The notes: generated by a model from the letters alone, not told the origin. A stretch of DNA of 8,163 nucleotides from an uncultured bacterium (GCA_903839905.1 CAIMDX010000012.1:1-8163), one strand, 5' to 3'. Positions 1-5,937 are shown, counted from the first letter of the stretch. Numbers and translations: made by a program.

Positions 1-426
1 CGCCTTTTGATCAAAAAAAGAAATCGGGCCGCGACTATTAAAAATTTCTATGCCGTCAAAAAATTTTATATATTTTTTGATATCTCCTTGAAATTGTTCA
101 GGAAAATGAAAGGGATGGGCCGCAACAACAATTCCTTTTTGGTCTTTGATTTCTTTGATTGCTTCTAAAAAATTGCGGCTTTTTATTTCTTTAGAAAGGA
201 ATAATCCTAAAACATCGCCTTTTTCGGTTTTAATCTCTTGCCCCAAGATTAATAAGGCATTATGTTTTTTTGCAGCCGCAATGGCTTCGGGCCAGCCCTT
301 GGCCGTGTCGTGATCGGTTAAGGCTATGCCATCCAAACCTTTCCCAAGAGCTGACATTATCAACTGTTCCGGAGAATGTAAGCCGTCGTAAGACCAATAA
401 CTATGATTGTGGCAATCTATTTTCAT
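1..426 (-). CDS. PHP-domain metal-dependent phosphoesterase, C-terminus cut by window edge
   Basis: Only the first 142 residues are present; the frame is open through base 1. It opens with MKIDCHNHSYWSYDG, the HxH motif of the PHP (polymerase and histidinol phosphatase) fold with His6 and His8. It continues with LTDHDT (Asp38-His39-Asp40), a Glu64 in GQEIKTEKGDVLGLF, AAHPFHF (His104) and GIEIFNSR (Glu127). These are the usual metal ligands in the usual order. PHP proteins hydrolyse phosphoesters such as nucleotides, 3',5'-bisphosphates or histidinol phosphate; the substrate here cannot be told. The ATG at 424-426 overlaps the TGA of the AMMECR1 gene as ATGA, which implies translational coupling and makes it the last visible gene of the glnA operon. 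No Shine-Dalgarno sequence is seen. The family is secure; the exact function is not. Confidence 0.85.
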   Translation of the reverse strand, partial: MKIDCHNHSYWSYDGLHSPEQLIMSALGKGLDGIALTDHDTAKGWPEAIAAAKKHNALLILGQEIKTEKGDVLGLFLSKEIKSRNFLEAIKEIKDQKGIVVAAHPFHFPEQFQGDIKKYIKFFDGIEIFNSRGPISFFDQKA

Positions 427-938
427 TGATATTTTTCCGCAGTAAATTTATAAATTATAATGTGTTCCGAAGGGTCAATTTCGGCTTTAGCACAAGCGAT
501 GGATATTTGTTCGGAAATAGTATCTACTCCTTTCAGGTCCGGCAACAGAAGCCCAACTCTTTTTTTATCGGAACTTTCAACGATAACGCCGTATTTTTTA
601 GGGTTTAATTCTTTTTGATCACGAACCAGCTCTGGCTCGCCTAAAATATAAACAGTAAAGCTTAAATGGGGAAGCTCGTCTTTTTTAATCGGTCCGAAAC
701 GATAATCTTCCGCTGCAGCCAAAATAGCATTATGAATTGTTTCTTCGGCGATATTTTTATGGCAGGGCAAATAAGTCCCGATACAGCCGCGCAACTCCTT
801 GTCTTTTTCAATCGTCACGAAAACGCCAGCTTTTTTATTGAGCAAATCATTTAGAAAATGAAGCGGCACGGTTATTTCCGTGCCACTCGTTACATAGTTT
901 TCAATAGCCGATTTGGCTAATTCAACCAATAGATGCAT
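423..938 (-). CDS. amrA: AMMECR1-domain protein (AmmeMemoRadiSam system protein A)
   Basis: This 171-residue protein consists of a single AMMECR1 domain. Its diagnostic motif LRGCIG lies at residues 49-54, within DKELRGCIGTYLPC, followed by the conserved run IHNAILAAAEDYRFGPI and the strand LPHLSFTVYIL. The C-terminal part (KKYGVIVE...RVGLLLPDLKGVDT) also follows the family pattern. The biochemical activity of AMMECR1 is unknown. Comparative genomics groups it with Memo/LigB-like proteins and a radical SAM enzyme as the AmmeMemoRadiSam system. In several bacteria it is the C-terminal half of a fusion with a LigB-like domain; here it stands alone and the LigB-like partner is a separate gene at 3390-4040. 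It starts 19 bases after the glnA stop with no Shine-Dalgarno sequence, so it is probably co-transcribed with glnA. Its stop overlaps the PHP gene start. Confidence 0.92.
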   Translation of the reverse strand: MHLLVELAKSAIENYVTSGTEITVPLHFLNDLLNKKAGVFVTIEKDKELRGCIGTYLPCHKNIAEETIHNAILAAAEDYRFGPIKKDELPHLSFTVYILGEPELVRDQKELNPKKYGVIVESSDKKRVGLLLPDLKGVDTISEQISIACAKAEIDPSEHIIIYKFTAEKYQ

Positions 939-957
939 TGATTAAATTTTCGCACTT

Positions 958-2376
958 TTAAACATCGTAGTAAAGCATGAATTCAGCCGGGCTGGGCTTG
1001 GTGCGTATAAAATCATATTCCGCAGTTTTTTTGTAATTGATCCATGTTGAGATCAGTCCCTTGCCGAAGACTCCATCTTTGGTTAAAAAATCACTGTCTT
1101 TTTCCAAGGCTGCCAAGCTTTTATCAAGAGAATCCGGTACTTGCGGGATAGATCTGTCCGCAGACATTTTATAGATATTGCCATTGACCGGCTCTCCGGG
1201 ATAGACCTTATTCTTTATGCCGTCCAAACCAGCCAAAAGCATAGCGGAAAAAGTCAGATAAGGATTAGCTGAAGGATCAGGCGGGCGGAATTCTATCCTT
1301 TTAGACGCCGGACTTTTGGAATAATCCGGAATTCTGATCGCGGCCGAACGATTATGGTTTGAGTAAGCCAAATTGACCGGAGCTTCAAAGCCGGGCACCA
1401 ATCGCTTATAAGAATTAGTGGTCGGCGCGGCAAAAGCCAAAATAGCCGGAGCGTGTTTTAATAATCCTCCGATAAAATATAAAGCCATCTCGCTTAAATT
1501 GGCATAGCCGGAATCGCTGTAAAAAAGAGGGGAGCCTTCTTTCCAAAGCGAGGCGTGAACATGCATACCGGAGCCGTTATCTCCCCAGATCGGCTTGGGC
1601 ATAAAAGTGGCGGTCTTGCCGTTGCGGAAAGCCACATTTTTGACCGCATATTTAAAAGCCATTGTTTTATCGGCGATCTTTTTTAATGTATCGTATCTGA
1701 TATCTATCTCAGCTTGGCCGCCGGTAGAAACTTCGTGATGCTCTTTCTCCACTTCAATTCCCATCTTCTCCATTTCAAAAACCATCTCTCTCCTGATATC
1801 CGCCAGCTGATCCATGGGCGGAACAGGGAAGTATCCTTCTTTATTTCTTATCTTATAGCCATGGCCGTTTCCAGGAAGATCTTTATCTTCTTTAGAATCC
1901 CAATTGGCCTCGGCTGACTTTATTTCATAAAAAGAAAAATTCGGACCGCTGCCAAAATTAACTTTATCAAAAATAAAAAATTCAGCCTCCGGTCCAAAAT
2001 AAGCTTTGTCGGCCAAGCCACTCTTGGTTAAAAATTCTTCCGCTTTCTTAGCTATAAAACGCGGGTCATTTTCAAAAGGATTTTTTGCTCCCGATTCATA
2101 AACATCGCAAATAAGACTGCCCAAAGGAAATTTGGAAAAAGGATCAACCATAAAGGTCTCCGGGTCGGGGATCAAAACCATATCGCTATCCTGTATTTCC
2201 TTAAATCCGCGGATGCTTGAACCGTCAAAGCCGATTCCTTCGTCAAAAATTCCCTTACCGAATTCTTTCAAGGGAACCGTAAAATGCTGCCAAGTCCCAG
2301 GCAAATCGCAAAATTTCATATCGATCAATTTGATCTCATTTTTTTCGCACTCTTTTATTATTTCTTCATGAGTCAT
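958..2376 (-). CDS. glnA: glutamine synthetase, type I
   Basis: The product is 472 residues, full length for a class I glutamine synthetase. It makes glutamine from glutamate, ammonia and ATP as a cytosolic dodecamer. Visible signatures are DGSSIRGF (51-58), GPEAEFFIFD with metal-binding Glu130 and Glu132, the ATP/metal motif NGSGMHVHAS (267-276), the glutamate-binding stretch KRLVPGFEAPVNLAYSNHNRS (324-344) and KRIEFRPPDPSANPY (359-373). The C-terminus (IPQVPDSLDKSLAALEKD, ending PAEFMLYYDV) aligns with the longer GSI-beta type. Tyr402 in NIYKMS occupies the position of the adenylylated tyrosine in NLYDLP of enteric enzymes, but the surrounding residues differ. No Shine-Dalgarno sequence precedes the ATG. 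Transcription appears to start at about 2508, passing a structured leader with an intrinsic terminator, so expression is probably controlled by antitermination. AMMECR1 and PHP genes follow closely. Confidence 0.97.
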   Translation of the reverse strand: MTHEEIIKECEKNEIKLIDMKFCDLPGTWQHFTVPLKEFGKGIFDEGIGFDGSSIRGFKEIQDSDMVLIPDPETFMVDPFSKFPLGSLICDVYESGAKNPFENDPRFIAKKAEEFLTKSGLADKAYFGPEAEFFIFDKVNFGSGPNFSFYEIKSAEANWDSKEDKDLPGNGHGYKIRNKEGYFPVPPMDQLADIRREMVFEMEKMGIEVEKEHHEVSTGGQAEIDIRYDTLKKIADKTMAFKYAVKNVAFRNGKTATFMPKPIWGDNGSGMHVHASLWKEGSPLFYSDSGYANLSEMALYFIGGLLKHAPAILAFAAPTTNSYKRLVPGFEAPVNLAYSNHNRSAAIRIPDYSKSPASKRIEFRPPDPSANPYLTFSAMLLAGLDGIKNKVYPGEPVNGNIYKMSADRSIPQVPDSLDKSLAALEKDSDFLTKDGVFGKGLISTWINYKKTAEYDFIRTKPSPAEFMLYYDV

Positions 2377-2410
2377 AGAGCTTAAAAAATATTAACGGCT
2401 AGTTATAAAA

Positions 2411-2442
2411 ACAAAAAGCTCCTAAGCCCTGTTGGCTAGGAG
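2411..2442 (-). terminator. intrinsic terminator/attenuator in the glnA leader
   Basis: Read on the minus strand, CTCCTAGCC (2442-2434) pairs with GGC-T-TAGGAG (2428-2419): nine pairs with one bulged T and a short AACAG loop. A T-rich tract, TTTTTGTTTTT, follows at once. It lies about 35 bases before the glnA ATG and within the transcript from the promoter at 2515-2542, so it would stop transcription before glnA unless antiterminated. Its 5' arm shares bases 2441-2442 with the upstream hairpin P2, so the two cannot both form fully. Confidence 0.85.
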
Positions 2443-2503
2443 ACATCATTGTCTAGAAGAGGAGACTGCTCTGTGTCCGATTGCGGCGCGTCAATGCGCC
2501 ACA
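2441..2503 (-). promoter_or_regulatory. dual-hairpin ANTAR-protein target RNA upstream of glnA
   Basis: Read as minus-strand RNA, hairpin P1 (2503-2482) has an 8-bp stem, UGUGGCGC/GCGCCGCA with one G-U pair, closing the hexaloop AUUGAC. Hairpin P2 (2454-2441) has the stem AGAC/GUCU closing the hexaloop AAUGAU. Both loops have A at position 1 and G at position 4, the known ANTAR recognition pattern (established for EutV and related NasR/AmiR-type antiterminators). P2 runs into the terminator and shares two bases with it, as in that mechanism. The linker is 27 nt, somewhat long. P1 begins only about 5 nt after the predicted transcription start. The P2 stem is short, and its loop could close further as an AUGA tetraloop. 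A GAF-ANTAR protein is encoded just upstream at 2683-3393. Motif and architecture are seen; the binding is inferred. Confidence 0.82.
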
Positions 2504-2514
2504 CTGATAAATTG

Positions 2515-2542
2515 ATTATACAAGCTTGAAATTAACGGTCAA
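2515..2542 (-). promoter_or_regulatory. sigma70-type promoter for the glnA operon
   Basis: On the minus strand, TTGACC (-35, 2542-2537) and a perfect TATAAT (-10, 2520-2515) are separated by 16 bp. The predicted start is near 2508, an A, giving a leader of about 132 nt before the glnA ATG. It gives glnA its own promoter, separate from the operon encoding the ANTAR regulator, so the regulator and its target are transcribed independently. Confidence 0.8.
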
Positions 2543-2682
2543 GACAAGCCGAATTTTTAATTTCAAATTTCTAATTTTTAAATAATTTCTTAATGATCGA
2601 ATTTTTAAACCTTGTCTGCTCGGACGGTTTTGGATTTAAAAATTAGAATTTATTTAAAAATTTAGGCTTAAAAATTAAAAAT
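2543..2682. other. AT-rich spacer between the ANTAR gene and the glnA promoter
   Basis: This stretch is dominated by runs of A and T with several near-repeats of AATTTTTAAA/AAAAATT and no coding signal. The one organised element is an inverted repeat with 10-bp arms, AATTTTTAAA at 2600-2609 and TTTAAAAATT at 2635-2644, around a GC-richer core that can itself pair as AACC/GGTT. It may end transcripts of the ANTAR gene, but it lacks a GC-rich stem with a clear T-tail, so it is not called a terminator. Confidence 0.5.
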
Positions 2683-3393
2683 TTATTTTTTGAAATCGCT
2701 TGAAATAATGATCGCATTTGCTATTTCCTTTAATGACAGTCTTTTGTCCATGCTTTTCTTATGCAAAAGCTTATGGGCTTCTTCTTCAGGGATATTAAGA
2801 TCTTTCATTAAAATACCTTTGGCCCTCTCGATCAATTTTCTGGTTTCAAGCGCTTCTTTCAAGGCTTCTTTTTCTGAAAAAAGAGAAGCATTGTCGATCG
2901 CACCGCCCGTTACTTTAGCGATAAGCTCGAACAAAACAACTTCGGTTTCCGAGTATTTCCGCGGTTTAGAGTGTTGGACGTTTATAACTCCCAAAACCTT
3001 ATCTCGATAGATGATCGGCACCGAAAGAATTCCTTCGAATTTATCTTCGGGCAGACTATTAAAAAATTTGAATCGCTTATCTTTGTAAGCCTCTTTGGCG
3101 ATCGTGACAGTCTTCTGTTTTTCCGCCACCCAGCCTGTGATGCCTTCGCCGACTTTCATTTTGATATTACCGATCTCTAAAGGTTTGGGGTTCAAAGAAG
3201 CGCGCAGTATCAAATTCTCTCCATCGATCAAATATAAAAAACAAGAATCGGCTTTTGTGACAGAGCTGACGATCTTAACAATGCGGCTTAAAACCTCTTT
3301 AAGGTCAAGATTATAACTGATGGTCTGGATTATCTCGTATAGAAGCTTCAATTCCTTTTCTTTTTTCAATTCTCCATTTTTAGCTTTTTTCAT
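2683..3393 (-). CDS. GAF-ANTAR transcription antitermination regulator
   Basis: The product has 236 residues in two parts. Residues ~28-170 form a GAF sensor domain: LYEIIQTISYNLDLKEVLSRIV, ADSCFLYLID, VGEGITGWVAEKQKTVTI, and GILSVPIIYRDKVLGVINVQHSK. Residues ~175-232 form an ANTAR RNA-binding domain with its signature ALETRKLIERAKGILM, then the three-helix pattern IPEEEAHKLLHKKSMDKRLSLKEIANAII. ANTAR proteins bind paired A1/G4 hexaloop hairpins in nascent RNA and prevent formation of a terminator. There is no receiver domain, so control is probably by a small ligand bound to GAF, not by phosphorylation; the ligand is unknown. The ATG overlaps the stop of the LigB/Memo-like gene as ATGA, indicating one operon and coupled translation. 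A matching RNA target lies about 180 bp downstream, ahead of glnA, making this the likely glnA regulator. Confidence 0.93.
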   Translation of the reverse strand: MKKAKNGELKKEKELKLLYEIIQTISYNLDLKEVLSRIVKIVSSVTKADSCFLYLIDGENLILRASLNPKPLEIGNIKMKVGEGITGWVAEKQKTVTIAKEAYKDKRFKFFNSLPEDKFEGILSVPIIYRDKVLGVINVQHSKPRKYSETEVVLFELIAKVTGGAIDNASLFSEKEALKEALETRKLIERAKGILMKDLNIPEEEAHKLLHKKSMDKRLSLKEIANAIIISSDFKK

Positions 3394-4040
3394 TCTGTTT
3401 TTTCGCTTTTTACCTTATTATCTTCGATCTTAAGATCAGCGACCAGATACCCAACTCCAAAGGGTCCCTCGTACGACAAAATTTCCGGCTGATAAACCGT
3501 TTTGGCGGCATCCAATATCCCCATCAAAAAAACAAATGACCGCAACCCGCATTCGCCGGCGTTCGGATAAATATCGTCCAGCTGCAAGATATTCCCTATC
3601 TCTTTTTTAGTTAAAAACTCCTGAAGATCTTTGTCGAATTTCGGTCCCTCGGGATTAAAACCATAGGGCCCTTCTTCTTTCAAACAATGGGACATATCTC
3701 CAGAAGCTATCAAGGCCACTTTCTTAAAATCCGATTCAAGGTGGGCTTCGGTATAAACGCGCTGGCCTTCTTCGAAATGGAATTTAACGGACTCCGGACC
3801 GGTAAGATATGTTTTGACCTGGCCCTGAAAATTTTTAGCCAAAAAATGAAGAGGGACATTGAACCCCCAATCGGCATGAGGCGAAGAGATAATGATCAGG
3901 TCTGGACCGTTGTCTTCAAGTTTCTTCCCAAGAACATCCAAAGAATCAATGGTATTTTTCAGCAAAGCCCGATCAGCCTCGGAACCGACCGAAGGCAATA
4001 ATATAGGGGGATGGGGAGAAAAACAGGCGAAAGAGATCAT
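3390..4040 (-). CDS. LigB/Memo-superfamily protein (class III extradiol dioxygenase-like), AmmeMemoRadiSam component
   Basis: The 216-residue product shows the class III extradiol dioxygenase (LigB) fold. SPHPPILLPSVG carries His10, IIISSPHADWGF His55, ASGDMSHCLKEEGPYGFNPEG His118, and NAGECGLRS Glu163; the protein ends with the typical YEGPFGVGYLVADL. His10, His55 and Glu163 are plausible metal ligands by family analogy. It resembles the LigB-like domain that is fused ahead of AMMECR1 in some bacteria more than canonical Memo, which starts differently; hence no symbol is assigned. The reaction is unknown, and a classical aromatic ring-cleavage role is not implied. A promoter with its start at the ATG itself suggests a leaderless mRNA. 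The gene heads an operon with the GAF-ANTAR regulator, which overlaps it by ATGA, and is divergent from trpS. Confidence 0.85.
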   Translation of the reverse strand: MISFACFSPHPPILLPSVGSEADRALLKNTIDSLDVLGKKLEDNGPDLIIISSPHADWGFNVPLHFLAKNFQGQVKTYLTGPESVKFHFEEGQRVYTEAHLESDFKKVALIASGDMSHCLKEEGPYGFNPEGPKFDKDLQEFLTKKEIGNILQLDDIYPNAGECGLRSFVFLMGILDAAKTVYQPEILSYEGPFGVGYLVADLKIEDNKVKSEKTE

Positions 4041-4046
4041 ATTCCA

Positions 4047-4075
4047 ATAATAACCCGAAAATAAAGCCTAATCAA
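4047..4075 (-). promoter_or_regulatory. promoter for the LigB/Memo-like gene, predicted leaderless
   Basis: On the minus strand, TTGATT (4075-4070) and TATTAT (4052-4047) are separated by exactly 17 bp. The A of the ATG at 4040 is seven bases past the -10 box, the normal place for +1, so the transcript would begin at the start codon with no 5' leader. That agrees with the absence of a Shine-Dalgarno sequence and leaves no room for an attenuator like that of glnA. Confidence 0.65.
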
Positions 4076-4146
4076 CCTTTATCTAAAGAAAAAAATATAG
4101 TAAAATATCCATCATCGCCGCCAATTAGAAATTTAATTTTGATATT

Positions 4147-5175
4147 ATGGACACTGAAAATAAAAAAGAGAGGATCCTGACCGGTATGAGACCGACCGGC
4201 CCTCTGCATCTTGGCCATTATGTAGGAGCCTTGGAAAATTGGCTCAAACTGCAAGAACAATATGATTGCTATTTTTTAATAGCCGATTACCAAGCCTTGG
4301 GAGATTATGCCGAAGATGTGGACAGGATACGAAAGTCGGTGATAGATGTGGCCATTGATTGGTTATCCGTTGGTTTAGATCCGAAAAGATCCACGTTCGT
4401 TATCCAAAGCTACATTCCGGAACATGCAGAATTGTTCATGCTTTTAAGCATGATCACTCCCGTGGGAATGCTTGAAAGAAATCCCACCTTGAAATCGGAG
4501 ATGGAAAGGTTAAAAGAAATTTCCCTGGGATTTTACAATTACCCGGCTAGCCAGGTCGCGGATATCCTGTTGCCCAAGGCTAACTTGGTCCCGGTCGGAG
4601 AAGACCAGGTCCCGCATATCGAATTGACCAGGGAGATCGCCCGAAAATTCAACAGGATATACGGACCGGTCTTTCCTGAACCGAAAGCGCTTGTCGGCAG
4701 AGTACCAAGAATGATCGGGATAGATGGCAAAGCAAAAATGAGCAAAAGTCTCGGTAATTGCATTTATCTTTCCGATGACGAGCAGATCGTGGCTAAAAAA
4801 GTGAAAAAAATGTACACGGATCCGACCAGAGCCAAAGCGACCGATCCCGGACATGTCGAAGGTAACGTGGTCTTCATTTATCTCGATGCATTTTATTCGG
4901 ACAAAGAAAAGCTGGAAGAATTGAAAGAACTTTACCAGCAAGGGAAAATAGGAGATGCAGAGACAAAAGAGCTTCTAACAAAAACCTTAAATAATTTTCT
5001 TGATCCAATAAGGGAAAAGAGGGCTTATTACTTATCTCACCCTGAAGAAGTGCGCCAAGCCTTGATCGAAGGCACGGAAAGGGCCAGAAAGACCGCCCAA
5101 GCCACCATAGCCGAGGTGCGCAAAGCAATGAGGATCACAGGATACGAAGATCTCGAAAATATCCAAAAAAAATAA
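4147..5175 (+). CDS. trpS: tryptophanyl-tRNA synthetase
   Basis: This 342-residue class I aminoacyl-tRNA synthetase charges tRNA-Trp in the cytosol. The HIGH-type motif is HLGH at residues 21-24 in TGMRPTGPLHLGHYVGAL. The KMSKS loop is intact at 197-201 (DGKAKMSKSLGN). Between them are the expected YQAL, NPTLKSEM, YPASQVADILL and VPVGEDQVPHIELTREIARKFN segments. Length is close to the usual ~330 residues for bacterial enzymes, so it appears complete. The ATG is the first reasonable start; no Shine-Dalgarno sequence precedes it. Candidate -10 boxes TATAGT/TAAAAT lie at 4096-4106 without a convincing -35. It is divergent from the LigB/Memo-like gene across a 106-bp gap and ends at a strong hairpin terminator. 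It has no obvious functional link to its neighbours. Confidence 0.97.
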   Translation: MDTENKKERILTGMRPTGPLHLGHYVGALENWLKLQEQYDCYFLIADYQALGDYAEDVDRIRKSVIDVAIDWLSVGLDPKRSTFVIQSYIPEHAELFMLLSMITPVGMLERNPTLKSEMERLKEISLGFYNYPASQVADILLPKANLVPVGEDQVPHIELTREIARKFNRIYGPVFPEPKALVGRVPRMIGIDGKAKMSKSLGNCIYLSDDEQIVAKKVKKMYTDPTRAKATDPGHVEGNVVFIYLDAFYSDKEKLEELKELYQQGKIGDAETKELLTKTLNNFLDPIREKRAYYLSHPEEVRQALIEGTERARKTAQATIAEVRKAMRITGYEDLENIQKK

Positions 5176-5185
5176 GATTTTTATG

Positions 5186-5214
5186 AAAAATGCACAGACA
5201 TCTGTGCATTTTTT
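5186..5214. terminator. bidirectional terminator between trpS and the convergent gene
   Basis: ATGCACAG (5190-5197) pairs with CTGTGCAT (5202-5209) around the loop ACAT. The stem extends into flanking A and T runs: six Ts follow on the plus strand (5209-5214) and five on the minus strand. It lies 10 bases after the trpS stop and 4 bases after the stop of the minus-strand gene, so it can serve both convergent genes. Confidence 0.9.
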
Positions 5215-5217
5215 AAT

Positions 5218-5793
5218 TTATTTTTTAGTCAGTAAAAATTTTTCCAATAGCTCCACGTCTTTTAGATCTTTTTCTTTCGCTATGAATTTTTTCCATTCTA
5301 AAACTTTTTCCAATCTCACGAAAGGCAATCCATCAATCATTTCCGCTTCTTTAATTAATTTATTCACATCCCATCCCGGCCACCAATCTTTCCATAATTC
5401 AATACCGTCTCTCTCCAAACCATCAGAATACTTGTCCTTATCCTGCGTTTTAACTAACTTCCAGCCAAAATTATCCAAGAATTCCTTCCATAAGCCATTA
5501 GTAACTATAATATCAATGTCGCGACATTCCCTTAATCCTCTTACTCCCATTGGCGCGCTGCCAAAAAGCGCATATTCGCCAATCGGCAAATTCAGTTTTT
5601 TCACTTTTAAAAAAAATTCTTTATTGGGGAATACTCCGCATGCTGTGCATCGGGGTGTTTCCCAAGAGGATTCTCCCGCTCCGCGGGATCCCGCGGAGAC
5701 GGCGACAAAGGGGTGTTTTACTTTGGCCGCAAGATCAGGGTTTAATACCCCCGATCGCGGAATTAAATGAAAAATATAAAATTTATTTCCCAT
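5218..5793 (-). CDS. small nucleotidyltransferase-like protein with a probably unrelated N-terminal extension
   Basis: The frame encodes 191 residues. From about residue 60 it looks like a compact nucleotidyltransferase-fold domain: IGEYALFGSAPMGVRGLRECRDIDIIV (71-97) has a GS-containing loop followed by the DxD-type RDIDIIV. A predicted helical tail follows, rich in Trp and Lys (ELWKDWWPGWDVNKLI, then VRLEKVLEWKKFIAKEKDLKDVELLEKFL). Proteins of this type resemble the MNT or AbiEii-like group; substrate and partner are unknown. The first ~59 residues run through a GC-rich palindromic element and do not look like part of the domain. An in-frame GTG at 5602-5604, giving 128 residues, is a reasonable true start, though no Shine-Dalgarno sequence supports either choice. 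The gene converges on trpS at a shared terminator. The core is moderately certain; the start is not. Confidence 0.6.
   Translation of the reverse strand: MGNKFYIFHLIPRSGVLNPDLAAKVKHPFVAVSAGSRGAGESSWETPRCTACGVFPNKEFFLKVKKLNLPIGEYALFGSAPMGVRGLRECRDIDIIVTNGLWKEFLDNFGWKLVKTQDKDKYSDGLERDGIELWKDWWPGWDVNKLIKEAEMIDGLPFVRLEKVLEWKKFIAKEKDLKDVELLEKFLLTKK
5625..5790. repeat. GC-rich palindromic, repeat-like element within/next to the nucleotidyltransferase gene
   Basis: Base composition changes sharply here from the AT-rich surroundings. It contains a perfect 20-bp palindrome at 5679-5698 (half-site CTCCGCGGGA). A second hairpin pairs 5733-5740 with 5749-5756, seven of eight pairs plus one G-U on the minus strand, flanked by CCGC/GCGG arms at 5727-5730 and 5757-5760. 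Both read frames stay open across it, a sign of coincidental or repeat-derived coding. Similar translated strings seem familiar from intergenic repeats in Patescibacteria assemblies; this is recollection, not a search result. No second full copy is present in the window. Confidence 0.45.
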
Positions 5794-5880
5794 AGAAATG
5801 ACTTTTTATTTAATCTGGTAGAATGCCCCGTCAGCTTGCTGCGGAGTAGTTTATTTCTGCACCCGCAGGAATATTTTAAA

Positions 5881-5901
5881 ATCTGGCCTTTTCGGCCAGA
5901 T
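5881..5901 (-). terminator. probable terminator after the radical SAM gene
   Basis: On the minus strand ATCTGGCC (5901-5894) pairs perfectly with GGCCAGAT (5888-5881) around GAAAA, followed by a short T run and then AAAATATT. It lies 37 bases past the stop of the radical SAM gene, with nothing else coded between. The T tail is only about four bases, so termination may be weak. The plus strand has no T tail. Confidence 0.55.
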
Positions 5902-5937
5902 CATATTAAAAAAACTATCTACGAGCCCTTGATATTT

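Noticed and set aside
1714..2371. Plus-strand frames within glnA
   Set aside because: Shadows of the conserved glnA coding strand, with no start signals.
2399..2449. Possible 16-residue leader peptide with adjacent Gln codons (CAA CAG) in the glnA attenuator, MMSPSQQGLGAFCFYN
   Set aside because: It is tempting before a glutamine synthetase, but there is no ribosome binding site. Its start lies in the P2 loop, and the Gln codons sit in the terminator loop, not where a stalled ribosome would favour an antiterminator. The ANTAR architecture explains the leader better.
2376..2510. glnA leader as a glutamine riboswitch or T-box
   Set aside because: I see neither the conserved core of the glutamine riboswitch nor a T-box sequence or specifier hairpin. 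Two A1/G4 hexaloops fit ANTAR instead.
2600..2644. AT-rich inverted repeat as terminator of the ANTAR gene
   Set aside because: The arms are almost all A/T with a 25-base loop; a stable termination hairpin is not supported.
4510..4941. Minus-strand frame within trpS
   Set aside because: Phe-rich shadow of a well-conserved gene with no promoter or homologous motif.
5183..5770. Long plus-strand frame opposite the nucleotidyltransferase-like gene
   Set aside because: It is Ser/Phe-rich antisense shadow that starts inside the bidirectional terminator and ends in the palindromic element. The minus strand carries the recognisable domain.
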